Shown: in pieces, positions 1 to 8,140 of the stretch
Numbering within the stretch: the stretch's first letter is position 1
How the letters are laid out: every line of letters starts with the position of its first letter
Origin: an uncultured bacterium
Lineage (GTDB): Bacteria > Actinomycetota > Coriobacteriia > Coriobacteriales > Coriobacteriaceae
DNA length: 64,000 bases
Direction: 5' to 3'
Assembly: GCA_905216145.1 (NCBI GenBank)
Contig: CAJMST010000004.1
Location: forward strand, 62,001-126,000
Program-made: the position numbers and the translations under genes
The notes under the pieces: generated by a model
What the model was told of the DNA's origin: nothing
What the model saw: only the letters and a program-made list of their open reading frames with translations
Database searches by the model: none

Positions 1-693
1 GCCAACATCGTCGTCCACTCCGCAACCAAGTTCATCGGCGGCCACGGCACCTCGCTGGGCGGTGTGATCGTCGACGGCGGTAACTTCGACTGGAAGGCGA
101 GCGGAAAGTACGCCCAGATTGCTGAGCCCAACCCCTCCTACCACGGTGTCTCGTTTGCCGAGGCTGCCGGTCCCGTCGCCTTCGCAACCTATGTCCGCGC
201 TATCCTGCTGCGTGACGAGGGCGCTTGCATCAGCCCGTTCAACGCCTGGGTCCTGCTCCAGGGCACCGAGACTCTGTCGCTGCGCGTTGACCGCCATGTC
301 GAGAACACCAAGAAGGTCGTTGAGTTCCTGGCTGGTGACAGCCACGTCGCCAAGGTGAACCACCCGAGCCTGCCCGAGCACCCCGACCATGAGCTCTATC
401 AGAAGTACTTCCCCCGCGGCGGTGCTTCGATCTTCACCTTCGAAATCAAGGGTGGTCAGGAGGCTGCCTGGAAGTTCATCGACCACCTGCAGGTCTTCTC
501 GCTGCTCGCCAACGTGGCCGACGTCAAGTCGCTCGTCGTGCACCCGGCTACCACCACGCACTCCCAGCTCTCTGCCGAGGAGCTTGCCGAGCAGAACATT
601 ACGCCCTCCACGATTCGACTTTCCATCGGTACCGAGAACGCCGAGGACATCATTTGGGATCTGAAGCAGGCCTTTGCCGCGCTGGACGAGTAG
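1..693 (+). CDS. metY: O-acetylhomoserine aminocarboxypropyltransferase (sulfhydrylase), 3' part
   Basis: PLP enzyme of the Cys/Met metabolism family that makes homocysteine from O-acetylhomoserine and sulfide in the cytosol. The frame is open from base 1, so the N-terminal half lies outside the window and 230 residues remain of a family length near 425. The fragment begins ANIVVHSATKFIGGHG; the lysine of SATKF is the expected PLP Schiff-base residue. It continues through GGVIVDGGNFDW and ends with RLSIGTENAEDIIWDL, both typical of the MetY/Met17 branch. Stop TAG is followed by a hairpin terminator at 760-794. Cystathionine gamma-synthase is a less likely alternative because of the long GGNFDW insertion. 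Confidence 0.9.
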   Translation, partial: ANIVVHSATKFIGGHGTSLGGVIVDGGNFDWKASGKYAQIAEPNPSYHGVSFAEAAGPVAFATYVRAILLRDEGACISPFNAWVLLQGTETLSLRVDRHVENTKKVVEFLAGDSHVAKVNHPSLPEHPDHELYQKYFPRGGASIFTFEIKGGQEAAWKFIDHLQVFSLLANVADVKSLVVHPATTTHSQLSAEELAEQNITPSTIRLSIGTENAEDIIWDLKQAFAALDE

Positions 694-1005
694 GGCGACT
701 TGTGCAAGGACCCCTTGCGACTCGATAGGTATAACTGCATAAAATGCCTGCTCAAGGCGCCTGTGCGAACAATGGTCGCACAGGTGACTTTTTTGCATAG
801 AGAGGGTGCAAAAACAGGGTTTTTGGCACGCTTTATGCATTCGAGTTGTGGAAAACTCCTGTTGAGAGGATGTGAGTTTTACGCAATTGACGTGCGCCTT
901 TTGAGTAAAACCGCAGGTCGCGATTTGCTCGGGGTACTATGCAGCGCGATCGAATCATACACAGCTCAAACGCAGCAAAAACGCACTACGGAGGTTTCCA
1001 GCTAC
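694..1005. other. Intergenic region between metY and a secreted-protein gene
   Basis: About 310 bases without a convincing gene. It holds the metY terminator (760-794), a 7-bp inverted repeat GTTTTAC/GTAAAAC (876-882 and 905-911) that may be an operator, and a good Shine-Dalgarno GGAGG at 990-994 for the next gene. An open frame runs through it, but that frame has no ribosome site and simply extends the downstream gene backwards. I could not pick a clear promoter. Confidence 0.6.
760..794 (+). terminator. Rho-independent terminator after metY
   Basis: Perfect 9-bp stem CCTGTGCGA / TCGCACAGG with a 7-nt loop, followed closely by TGAC and a run of six T. Confidence 0.75.
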
Positions 1006-1791
1006 ATGAGGATCGATTCACGAAAACCGAAGGCCGCCGCCCTTTCTGCCACGCTTGCCGTGGCGCTTTTGGTGGGTGCCGGCGCAACTGATGCCCACGC
1101 GGCAACACTATCCGATACGGTCGGATCTACGCCGTCCGAGGCGACGCTGGTGCAGCCCGTCGACTACCGCGGCGACGGTTATGGCTCTATGCAGGAGTGG
1201 AACGCCTCGATGGGAGCAAAGCGCGATTCCCTGGAGATGCGCGCTCAGATCATTATGAATATGTATGGCGACTATGCTACCGATGACGAGCGCGCTGTGC
1301 TGCAGGGTTGCATCGACGGCGCGGGTAGCCTGTTGACGATGGGGGAGGTCGACGCCAAGTCGACCGAGCTCGACGAGCTTCGCTCCACGCTCGAGGATGT
1401 CAAGCGCGAGGCGATCGAGGCTGCGGCCGCCGAGGCGGAAGCCGCCGAGGCCGCTGAGGCCGTTCAGGCTTCGTATTGCAACGCCGGTTCCGGCTCGTCT
1501 TACGCGTCTGCTGCGTATTACGCGAACGGCTCGGGCCTGACGCGCTCGAGCGGCGTCAATAACTATAACGGCCGCCGCGAGACTTATTACAGCAGCAACG
1601 TGTTGTATCACCACCGCACGGGCGAATGGACGCAGGATTCCGAGGGCTTTTGGCGCGATTCCGATGGTTACTACGTCGTGGCTGCGGGCGATAAGGCTCA
1701 GGGCTCCACGTTTACCGGATCCAAGGGCGAGTGCAAGGTCTATGACTCCGGCTGCGCTGCCGGAACCACCGATTACTACACCGGTTGGTAA
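1006..1791 (+). CDS. Secreted protein of unknown function
   Basis: 261 residues. The start ATG at 1006 is chosen because GGAGG lies 11 nt upstream and because it puts a signal peptide at the very N-terminus: basic RIDSRKPK, a hydrophobic stretch to about residue 25, and a likely cleavage near AHA-ATL (residue 32). The mature part has a helical region rich in Ala and Glu (about residues 125-150, EAAAAEAEAAEAAEAVQ), then a Tyr/Ser/Gly-rich tail with repeated aromatic dipeptides and two late cysteines (SGCAAGT). No enzyme motif is visible. The composition suggests an extracellular or wall-associated protein. No lipobox or LPXTG motif is present. I do not recognise the family. Confidence 0.75.
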   Translation: MRIDSRKPKAAALSATLAVALLVGAGATDAHAATLSDTVGSTPSEATLVQPVDYRGDGYGSMQEWNASMGAKRDSLEMRAQIIMNMYGDYATDDERAVLQGCIDGAGSLLTMGEVDAKSTELDELRSTLEDVKREAIEAAAAEAEAAEAAEAVQASYCNAGSGSSYASAAYYANGSGLTRSSGVNNYNGRRETYYSSNVLYHHRTGEWTQDSEGFWRDSDGYYVVAAGDKAQGSTFTGSKGECKVYDSGCAAGTTDYYTGW

Positions 1792-1820
1792 TTTTTCTGC
1801 ATCACGGATATTTGGCGGAT

Positions 1821-1860
1821 GGGCGTCTTTACCGAGCTTTAGGGCAACGTAAGGACGCCC
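1821..1860 (+). terminator. Hairpin after the secreted-protein gene
   Basis: Arms GGGCGTC-TTTAC and GTAAGGACGCCC with one bulge. No strong T-run follows, so this is a weak terminator or an mRNA end-stabilising hairpin. Confidence 0.4.
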
Positions 1861-1977
1861 GTTCTATGTATGCGTTTGAGCTAACAGAGCCCTTACCGTG
1901 ACGGTACGTCGCGCATATGGGCGCGGGGCACACTAGTTCATGAGAAATAAGGTCTTTCTCGTGGAGGAAGTGGTCTT

Positions 1978-2184
1978 GTGAACGCTCGAGATATTGCCAT
2001 TGCCGCCGTCGCATTGGTGCTTGGCTGCCTTGGTCCTACGGCCGCGCTCGTTGCGGGCATGCAGGGGTCTTGTGGGGCCGCCTCTATCGTGGTCAGTGCG
2101 TTGGTCGCGGCCGCACTGCTGGGAAGTGCGGGTGTAGTCCTTTGTCGCGACGATGAGGACCAGGCGTCGGAGTCGCAGCTCTAA
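1978..2184 (+). CDS. Small membrane protein, unknown
   Basis: 68 residues from a GTG start; GTGGAGG sits about 10 nt upstream. The protein is almost wholly two hydrophobic segments (about residues 6-28 and 34-56) separated by GMQGSCGAAS. It ends in an acidic cytoplasmic tail (CRDDEDQASESQL). This is a two-pass hairpin membrane protein without a recognisable family. It stands alone between terminators. Confidence 0.55.
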   Translation: MNARDIAIAAVALVLGCLGPTAALVAGMQGSCGAASIVVSALVAAALLGSAGVVLCRDDEDQASESQL

Positions 2185-2221
2185 CCGTCGGGACATCGAC
2201 TACTGGTTATAGATGAAGATG

Positions 2222-2262
2222 AAAGCCGCCGTAAGGGGAGTGCTCCTTGTGGCGGCTTTGCT
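2222..2262. terminator. Bidirectional terminator between convergent genes
   Basis: Nine-bp perfect stem AAAGCCGCC / GGCGGCTTT lying between the plus-strand small membrane gene and the minus-strand panE-like gene. Confidence 0.7.
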
Positions 2263-2292
2263 GTTGAGCCTGTTGACGTGGTGAGCCGGGCG

Positions 2293-3207
2293 CTACCAGC
2301 TTTTCTCGATATCGCGGATGCGCTGATAGAGCCAATCGTTTTGCGGCACTTGGATATCGTGTTTGACGGCCAGGCGGCAAATGGTGCCCGCGAACTCCTC
2401 GACTTCGGTTTTTCGTTGCGCGATGCGGTCCTGCGCCATCGAGGGCATACCGGTGGGGTCGATTCCCTCGATGAGGTGCACCATCTGCGTCAGGTCTGCC
2501 TCGGTCAGCTCAATGCCCTCGGCGTTGGCGACCGCAAGCGTTTCGCGCATGGCAGAAACAAAGCAGCGACGCTGCTCGGAGCCCGGCTCCGTGGCGCTTC
2601 CGTAGGTCCCGCCGTAGGCCATGCACGTCTGGTTGATGCCGTCGTTGAGCATGAGTTTGGCCCACATGCGGTGCGCAACGTCGCTCTCGACGGTATGGGC
2701 GATGCCGCAGCGCGTGTAGAGCTCGTCGATGGCGGTGACGGTTGCGAGCTCGGTGCCGGCCGCCGCGCCAAAGCGGATTTCGCCCGCATTGGTAAAGGTG
2801 AGCTCTCCGTTGAGGAACACGGCGTCCATGCCCTGGCAGATACCCAGGACGGTGTGCTTCCAGCCAAAGCGCTCGGCAATCTTCTGCTCGCTCGTAATGC
2901 CGTTACACAGCGAGGCGATGAGCGTATTGGGTCCCACGACGCGCTCCATAGTCTTGAGTGCTTGGTTGAGTCCAGTCGTCTTGACCGTGAGAATGACCAG
3001 ATCGGCGGGCGTTGCCTCGCTGGCGCGGACGGACTTGAGCGCACAGGGCTTGCCATTGACGGTGAGCGCATCGCCCGCGTGACGCTCAAAACGGGCGTCA
3101 TCCATAACGTATTCGACGGCGTCGTTGCCGAGTGCCTGGGCGATCATACTGCCGTAGAGTAGCCCGACGCCGCCCTTGCCGATAAAGGTGACCTTGTTGA
3201 TCTGCAT
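2293..3207 (-). CDS. panE: Ketopantoate reductase family protein (2-dehydropantoate 2-reductase)
   Basis: 304 residues, the usual ApbA/PanE length. The N-terminal Rossmann motif is KVTFIGKGGVGLLYGSM (residues 4-20). A later LVILTVKTTGLNQAL segment matches the NADPH-domain strand, and the C-terminal helical domain contains AHRMWAKLMLNDGINQ, where the catalytic lysine of the family is expected (WAKL). It reduces 2-dehydropantoate to pantoate with NADPH in CoA synthesis. Members without panB/panC neighbours, as here, sometimes act on other 2-oxoacids, so the substrate is an inference. Shine-Dalgarno GGGGAGA precedes the ATG. Confidence 0.8.
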   Translation of the reverse strand: MQINKVTFIGKGGVGLLYGSMIAQALGNDAVEYVMDDARFERHAGDALTVNGKPCALKSVRASEATPADLVILTVKTTGLNQALKTMERVVGPNTLIASLCNGITSEQKIAERFGWKHTVLGICQGMDAVFLNGELTFTNAGEIRFGAAAGTELATVTAIDELYTRCGIAHTVESDVAHRMWAKLMLNDGINQTCMAYGGTYGSATEPGSEQRRCFVSAMRETLAVANAEGIELTEADLTQMVHLIEGIDPTGMPSMAQDRIAQRKTEVEEFAGTICRLAVKHDIQVPQNDWLYQRIRDIEKSW

Positions 3208-3226
3208 GTGAATTATCTCCCCATAT

Positions 3227-3252
3227 AAAAGGCGCCCGCGTAAGGGGCGCCT
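3227..3252 (-). terminator. Terminator after the 64-residue ORF
   Basis: On the minus strand AGGCGCC..GGCGCCT is followed by TTTTA. It lies between the small upstream gene and panE, so the two are probably separate transcripts or only partly coupled. Confidence 0.65.
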
Positions 3253-3324
3253 GATGGATTGTATGCCGCCAGCGCACCTTGTGCATGCAGGGTGGCGATT
3301 TTTAAATGAATGGACGCGTGGAGC

Positions 3325-3519
3325 TTACGCTGCGGGGCAGACCGCAAAAACGCGCGCGGGGTATCCGACGCCATCGCGGACCTTGGGGAAGGTGCAGAAG
3401 ATGACAGCGCCCGTGGCGGGAAGCTCGTCTAGATGGTCCATGACCTCGATCTGGTAACGGTCGACCGAGAGGATGTACTGCTCTCCGGGGTAGAGGTAGG
3501 CGTCCTCACGCGTGGTCAC
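3325..3519 (-). CDS. Small conserved-looking hypothetical protein
   Basis: 64 residues from a GTG start with an excellent Shine-Dalgarno (AAAGGAGG, 6 nt spacing), which is the main reason to accept it. No membrane segment or signal. The sequence is a mixed alpha/beta soluble type (YLYPGEQYILSVDRYQIEV, then GAVIFCTFPKVRDG). It has its own terminator downstream. Function is not recognised. Confidence 0.6.
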   Translation of the reverse strand: MTTREDAYLYPGEQYILSVDRYQIEVMDHLDELPATGAVIFCTFPKVRDGVGYPARVFAVCPAA

Positions 3520-3681
3520 GCTTGCCTCCTTTCATCGGGCTTTTTGCTGATGTTAAAGCGGTGTCGTGACGGCTCGATTTCTGCTACGTTACGATACGTT
3601 CTCGATTGCGATTCTAATGTGTTTCGATGGCGTGGCCGTTGTGTTTCGCCTCATTAGGGCTTCGAGGGGAGAGGAAAGGCA

Positions 3682-4872
3682 GTGCAATATCGCGTTGACC
3701 CCAAAAGCGGCAACCGTATCTCGGCGCTGGGGCTGGGTTGCATGAGGTTTCCCGGTGCGCCGGGACACCCCGATGCGAAGACGGCCGATGCCATCATCTC
3801 CCGTGCGGTGGAGCAAGGGATAACCTATCTGGACACGGCCTATCTCTACCCCGGTAACGAAGCTTGTGTGGGAGCCTCGCTTGAGCGCCTGGGCTTGCGC
3901 GACCAGGTTTTGCTCGCAACCAAGCTGCCGCATGCTTCGTGCAAATGCGCGGAGGATTTCGACCGGTTCTTCGACGAGCAACTGCGCCGCCTACGGACTG
4001 ACCATATCGACTATTACCTCATGCACAACATTACCTCGCCCGCCCAGTGGGAACGTGTGGTGGCGTTGGGCATCGAGGACTGGATCGCGCAGCAAAAGGC
4101 TGCAGGGCGTATTCGTCAGATAGGCTTTTCGTACCACGGCAGCGCGGCGGACTTCCTTACGATGCTCGATGCGTATGAGTGGGACTTTTGCCAGATCCAG
4201 TACAACTACGCTGGAGAACGATATCAGGCGGGAACGGCGGGGCTCATGGCCGCCGCCGAGCGAGGTCTCGCGGTGTTTGTGATGGAGCCGCTTTTGGGCG
4301 GACGCTTGGCAGGCAAATTGCCTCCGCGGGCGCGCGCTGTTCTCGATGGTGCATGCGATCGGCATTTGCATATGCCTGCCGCTTGGGGGCTCTCGTGGGT
4401 GTGGAATCATCCCCAGGTGACCATGTTGCTTTCGGGTATGACCGATACCGCGCAGGTGGACGAGAATTCGTCACTGGCAGACCTCGCGTTGCCGAATTCG
4501 ATGACGGCCAACCAGCTCGACACGATTGCGCGCGTGTTGATGGAGTTTGAGAAATCGAACCGTGTGCCCTGCACGGGATGCGGCTATTGCATGCCGTGCC
4601 CTAAAGGCATCAATATCCCTGGATGTTTTGCCGCCTACAACGCAAGCTATGCGCACAGCTGGTTTACGGGGCTGTCTCAATACTTTACGGCGAGCGCGGT
4701 GCGCACAAGCGAGCCCAAGTTGGTGAGCAATTGCGTCAAATGCGGCAAATGCGCGCGGCACTGCCCGCAGCACATCGATATTCCCGAGCGTCTCGACGAT
4801 GTGCGCCGACGTTTCCAGCCTGGTCCCGTGACGGCGGTGCTTAAGGCCTTCGGCAAAACGCGCTCCTCATGA
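3682..4872 (+). CDS. Aldo/keto reductase with C-terminal double 4Fe-4S ferredoxin domain
   Basis: 396 residues. Residues 1-280 are an aldo/keto reductase barrel: GLGCMRFPG at 17-25, DTAYLYPGNE (Asp and Tyr of the tetrad), ATKLPH (Lys), and LMHNI (His). The C-terminal 110 residues carry two cysteine clusters, CTGCGYCMPCPKGI (from about 297) and CVKCGKCARHCPQHI (from about 351). This architecture is common in anaerobes and implies electrons are passed through iron-sulfur clusters rather than only from NADPH. The physiological substrate is unknown. A GAGGAAAGG ribosome site precedes a GTG start. The gene is monocistronic, and the next gene starts after repeat element A. Confidence 0.85.
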   Translation: MQYRVDPKSGNRISALGLGCMRFPGAPGHPDAKTADAIISRAVEQGITYLDTAYLYPGNEACVGASLERLGLRDQVLLATKLPHASCKCAEDFDRFFDEQLRRLRTDHIDYYLMHNITSPAQWERVVALGIEDWIAQQKAAGRIRQIGFSYHGSAADFLTMLDAYEWDFCQIQYNYAGERYQAGTAGLMAAAERGLAVFVMEPLLGGRLAGKLPPRARAVLDGACDRHLHMPAAWGLSWVWNHPQVTMLLSGMTDTAQVDENSSLADLALPNSMTANQLDTIARVLMEFEKSNRVPCTGCGYCMPCPKGINIPGCFAAYNASYAHSWFTGLSQYFTASAVRTSEPKLVSNCVKCGKCARHCPQHIDIPERLDDVRRRFQPGPVTAVLKAFGKTRSS

Positions 4873-4884
4873 CCCTTTTATAAC

Positions 4885-4947
4885 TTGCGGTGGAATAGTT
4901 CCTGTTTGCGGCAGAATAGGGGCCAAACAGGAACTATTTCACCGCAA
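4885..4947 (+). repeat. Long inverted repeat, family A copy 1, in a 5' leader
   Basis: Arms of 23 bp (4885-4907 and 4925-4947) pair with one mismatch around a 17-nt loop. The outer part (TTGCGGTGGAATA / TATTTCACCGCAA) is the same in the copy at 6066-6128, while the inner part (GTTCCTGTTT / AAACAGGAAC) differs yet stays complementary. The right arm ends 15 nt before the GTG start of the next gene. Confidence 0.8.
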
Positions 4948-4962
4948 CTGAAGGGGGCTGTC

Positions 4963-5982
4963 GTGGGTCATCGAGATTCATGTGATGATTTGCGTGAGGT
5001 TCGTTGGGGCGTTTTGGGCGCCGGGCACATTTCGCATCGATTTGCATCGTCGCTCAAGGAGGTGGACGGGGCACGGCTTGTGGCTGCGGCCGGCCGCACT
5101 CCTACACATGTCGAGGAATTTTGCCGAGCGTTTTCGATCGATGCTGCGCATGGCCATGCCTCGGTCGACAATAACGGCGACGCGGCTTATGGCGCGCTGA
5201 TTGCCGACCCCGATGTCGACGCAATCTACTTGGCTCTTCCGCATGGCATGCATACGCGTTGGGCCTGTCGCGCGCTGCGCGCCGGAAAGGCCGTGCTGTG
5301 CGAAAAGCCGGCCGTTTTGAGTGAGGAAGAGGCTCTCTCGATTGCCTCCATCTCTCGCGAGCGCGGCGTGCTGTTTATGGAGGCGATGAAGAATCGGTTT
5401 TGCCCGATGCGCACTCGCGTGAAGGACTTGCTTGCGTCGGGTGAGCTTGGCCGTATTGTCTCGATTGAAAGCGTGCAAAAGCTCGATTACGGCGAGTCTC
5501 CTTCGGGCTATCTGCTTGATCCGTTGCAGGGCGGCTGTCTATATGACATGGGCTGCTATGCGGTTGGTTGGTTTGAGGATTTGCTCGCGGGCGCGTGCGA
5601 GGTTTCGTCCCGTGAAGTTCGCTGGCGTGACGTATCGGGCGGTCGCGTCGATTGGGCCGACGAGATCCATATGAGCGTCGGCGGTATACCCATTCATATG
5701 GTGTGCGACGGCAAAGCAACATATGAAAGCCGCTTAACGATTGCCTGTGAGCGGGGTTCGTTGGAAATCGAGCGTCTCCATCGCCCCGAGCTCGCCCATG
5801 TGAAGTACTCCGACGGGCGAACGCTCGAAATAAATGCCCCGTTTGAGGTCGATGATTTCTACGGCGAAATCCAGCATGCGACGCAGCTCATTCAGGCGGG
5901 GAAACTCGAAAGCCCCATCATGTCCCTAGCCGCCACGCAGCGCTGCGCGCACATCATCGATGCAATCCGTCTAGCCCTCTAG
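4963..5982 (+). CDS. Gfo/Idh/MocA family oxidoreductase
   Basis: 339 residues from GTG 4963, chosen because AAGGGGG lies 6-8 nt upstream and because any longer form would start inside the inverted repeat. The N-terminal Rossmann fold is VRWGVLGAGHISHRFASSL (residues 13-31). The family motif CEKP is at 113-116, preceded by LALPHGMH. The C-terminal half has the mixed beta-sheet substrate domain with GGCLYDMGCYAVGW. It is an NAD(P)-dependent dehydrogenase acting on a sugar, inositol or dihydrodiol substrate that cannot be told from sequence. It stands alone, flanked on both sides by family A inverted repeats. Confidence 0.82.
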   Translation: MGHRDSCDDLREVRWGVLGAGHISHRFASSLKEVDGARLVAAAGRTPTHVEEFCRAFSIDAAHGHASVDNNGDAAYGALIADPDVDAIYLALPHGMHTRWACRALRAGKAVLCEKPAVLSEEEALSIASISRERGVLFMEAMKNRFCPMRTRVKDLLASGELGRIVSIESVQKLDYGESPSGYLLDPLQGGCLYDMGCYAVGWFEDLLAGACEVSSREVRWRDVSGGRVDWADEIHMSVGGIPIHMVCDGKATYESRLTIACERGSLEIERLHRPELAHVKYSDGRTLEINAPFEVDDFYGEIQHATQLIQAGKLESPIMSLAATQRCAHIIDAIRLAL

Positions 5983-6065
5983 GACTTGGCGCTGACGCGT
6001 AGGGGATCATGACGCCGGCGCCCGTGGTGCCTGGCGGCCCACATCTCTGATGCCCCTTTTATAAC

Positions 6066-6128
6066 TTGCGGTGGAATACGGTCTGTTTGCGCCAAAATAA
6101 GGCACCAATAGACCGTATTTCACCGCAA
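6066..6128 (+). repeat. Long inverted repeat, family A copy 2, in a 5' leader
   Basis: Arms 6066-6088 and 6107-6128. The ends are identical to copy 1 (TTGCGGTGGAATA / TATTTCACCGCAA); the inner arms are CGGTCTGTTT / AATAGACCG. The preceding CCCTTTTATAAC is shared as well. The Shine-Dalgarno of nfo (GAGGGGG) follows directly. Confidence 0.8.
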
Positions 6129-6148
6129 CTGATGAGGGGGAGTTGGAG

Positions 6149-7015
6149 ATGCTGACGATCGGGTGCCATCTTTCGACGACGAAGGGCTATCGGGCGATGG
6201 GGGAGACGGCGTTGTCCATTGGCGCCAATACCTTTGCGTTCTTTACGCGCAACCCGCGCGGTGGCAAGGCAAAAGACCTTGACATGGATGACGTGGCGGC
6301 CCTGCGCGAGCTTATGGAGCAAAACGACTTTGGCCCGCTCGTGGCTCATGCCCCGTATACCTATAACCCCTGCTCCGCTAAGGAGCGGGCGCGCGAGTTT
6401 GCCCTGGAGGCCATGGCCGAGGATCTGCAGCGCATGGAAGCGCTGCCCGGCAACTACTACAATTTTCATCCCGGTGCGCATGTGGGACAGGGGGCAGACG
6501 TCGGCATTCAGATGATTGTCGACACGCTGTGCCAGGTGATGTTTGAGGGACAGCAGACGACGGTATTGCTTGAGACCATGGCAGGCAAGGGCACCGAGGT
6601 GGGCCGTAGCTTTGAAGAACTGGCGTGCATTATCGAGGGCGTTGCCGCCAAGTGCCCAGAGCTGTCCGATAAGCTGGGCGTTTGTTTGGACACCTGCCAT
6701 GTGAGCGATGCCGGCTACGACATCATCCATGATCTGGACGGCGTACTCGACGAGTTTGACCGCGTGGTGGGTATCGATCGCTTGCATGCCGTACACATCA
6801 ACGATTCGAAGAACCCTTGTGGCGCCCATAAAGATCGTCACGAGTGCATCGGCAAGGGATACCTTGGCAGCGAGGAATTTGGTGGCGGTATGCAGGTTAT
6901 GCAGAATATTGTATCGAATGGCCGTTTGTGTTCGCTGCCGTTTATTTTGGAGACTCCGAACGAACTTGCAGGTTATGCAGCTGAAATTAGATTATTAAGG
7001 TCATTGCAGCAGTAA
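6149..7015 (+). CDS. nfo: Deoxyribonuclease IV (AP endonuclease)
   Basis: 288 residues from ATG 6149, chosen over TTG 6143 because GAGGGGG (6134-6140) is then 8 nt away. It cleaves abasic sites in DNA (base excision repair). Family motifs in order: [10 protein letters not shown] (start), [20 protein letters not shown] (zinc histidine), [13 protein letters not shown] (zinc Glu), [13 protein letters not shown] (zinc Asp/His), [22 protein letters not shown] (zinc ligands). The length and order are those of Nfo. All the family metal ligands I can name are present. Confidence 0.93.
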   Translation: MLTIGCHLSTTKGYRAMGETALSIGANTFAFFTRNPRGGKAKDLDMDDVAALRELMEQNDFGPLVAHAPYTYNPCSAKERAREFALEAMAEDLQRMEALPGNYYNFHPGAHVGQGADVGIQMIVDTLCQVMFEGQQTTVLLETMAGKGTEVGRSFEELACIIEGVAAKCPELSDKLGVCLDTCHVSDAGYDIIHDLDGVLDEFDRVVGIDRLHAVHINDSKNPCGAHKDRHECIGKGYLGSEEFGGGMQVMQNIVSNGRLCSLPFILETPNELAGYAAEIRLLRSLQQ

Positions 7016-7076
7016 TGACTGTCACAAAGTAGAGTATTCCATTCACGTTATGGGTTTGTTTCAATCAGTTTTCTCA

Positions 7077-7105
7077 TTGCAGATTCGTAATTCCAGGTGC
7101 ATAAT
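7077..7105 (+). promoter_or_regulatory. Promoter for the amino-acid ABC importer
   Basis: TTGCAG (7077-7082), 17-nt spacer, CATAAT (7100-7105). It lies about 58 nt before the lipoprotein start codon. Confidence 0.55.
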
Positions 7106-7162
7106 AGCCAACAGTTTTTGCAGGCCTCTGAATCAAACGAGGTCACCGGAAGGAGACTGATT

Positions 7163-8023
7163 ATGAAGCTCAAGAAGCTTGGCGCATTTGCCGCCACGGG
7201 TGCCATGGCGCTCGCCCTCGCACTGACGGGCTGCGGCTCGTCCAACGCCACCTCTGGTTCTGATGCCGGTTCCAGCAGCTCTGACGACGCTAAGGTCGAG
7301 AAGGTCGACGGCTCCAAGGAGTACGCGCTCGTCAAGGATGGTACGCTGACCGTCGGCACCTCTGCCGAGTACGCTCCGTTTGAGTACAAGGATGACAACG
7401 GCGATTATCAGGGCTTTGACCTTGAGCTCATCAAGGCCATCGGCGACAAGCTGGGCCTGGATGTCGAGTATGTCAACAATGACTTTGACACGCTGGTTCC
7501 GGGTGTCGCTTCGGGCGCCAAGTATGACGTTTCCATTGCGGCTATCACCGACACGCCCGAGCGTGAGAAGGAAGTCACTTTCTCTGATTCCTACTACATG
7601 GACGATCAGGCTATTGTGACCAAGGTCGATAACACCGACATCACGGCCGACAACTACAGCGAGAAGCTCAACAACGCTGACGCTACCATCATCGTCCAGT
7701 CTGGCTCGACCGCCGAGGCCTTTGCTCAGGAGAACTTCCCCAAGGCCAAGATTGTCCCCTACAAGGACGCTACCGAGTGCTTTAGCGCTCTGCAGTCCGA
7801 TAAGGGCGACGCTGTAGTCACCAACCGCTCCGTTGCCAGCCAGCTGACCGCCGAGCAGTTCAACACCTGCCAGACCATCAAGCAGATTAGCACCGGCGAG
7901 GAGTACGCCATTGCCATCAACCAGGGCAACACCAAGCTCAAGGATGACATCAACCAGGCCATCAAGGACCTGACCGACGACGGTACCGTCGACGCCCTCA
8001 TGGCTAAGTACAACATCAAGTAA
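7163..8023 (+). CDS. Amino-acid ABC transporter substrate-binding lipoprotein
   Basis: 286 residues from ATG 7163 with AAGGAGA upstream. The signal peptide MKLKKLGAFAATGAMALALA ends in the lipobox LTGC, so the mature protein is anchored on the outer face by Cys23. A Ser/Asp-rich linker follows, then a type II periplasmic-binding fold with GTLTVGTSAEYAPFEY, GFDLELIKAIGDKLG, and YDVSIAAITDTPEREKEVTF, all typical of polar amino-acid (Gln, Arg, Cys) receptors. The permease and ATPase follow, so this is the receptor of a complete importer. Codon use is strongly biased to preferred codons, which suggests high expression. Confidence 0.92.
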   Translation: MKLKKLGAFAATGAMALALALTGCGSSNATSGSDAGSSSSDDAKVEKVDGSKEYALVKDGTLTVGTSAEYAPFEYKDDNGDYQGFDLELIKAIGDKLGLDVEYVNNDFDTLVPGVASGAKYDVSIAAITDTPEREKEVTFSDSYYMDDQAIVTKVDNTDITADNYSEKLNNADATIIVQSGSTAEAFAQENFPKAKIVPYKDATECFSALQSDKGDAVVTNRSVASQLTAEQFNTCQTIKQISTGEEYAIAINQGNTKLKDDINQAIKDLTDDGTVDALMAKYNIK

Positions 8024-8040
8024 AATAACTACTTGATTGC

Positions 8041-8079
8041 GCGCGGGCCCTTTCCGTTTTGCGGAGAGGGCCTTTGCGC
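8041..8079 (+). terminator. Intra-operon terminator between receptor and permease
   Basis: GGGCCCTTTCCG and CGGAGAGGGCCTTT form an imperfect stem followed by a short T stretch. Partial termination here would yield an excess of receptor over permease/ATPase, as is usual for such importers (inference). Confidence 0.55.
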
Positions 8080-8140
8080 TTCTCTTGACGGAGAGCGTTT
8101 CCGTCTCGTTTTGCCGGCAACTTCTACGATAGGAGCCACC

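Noticed and set aside
700..1791. Longer 363-residue form of the secreted protein
   Set aside because: It would bury the signal peptide 102 residues inside and read through the metY terminator.
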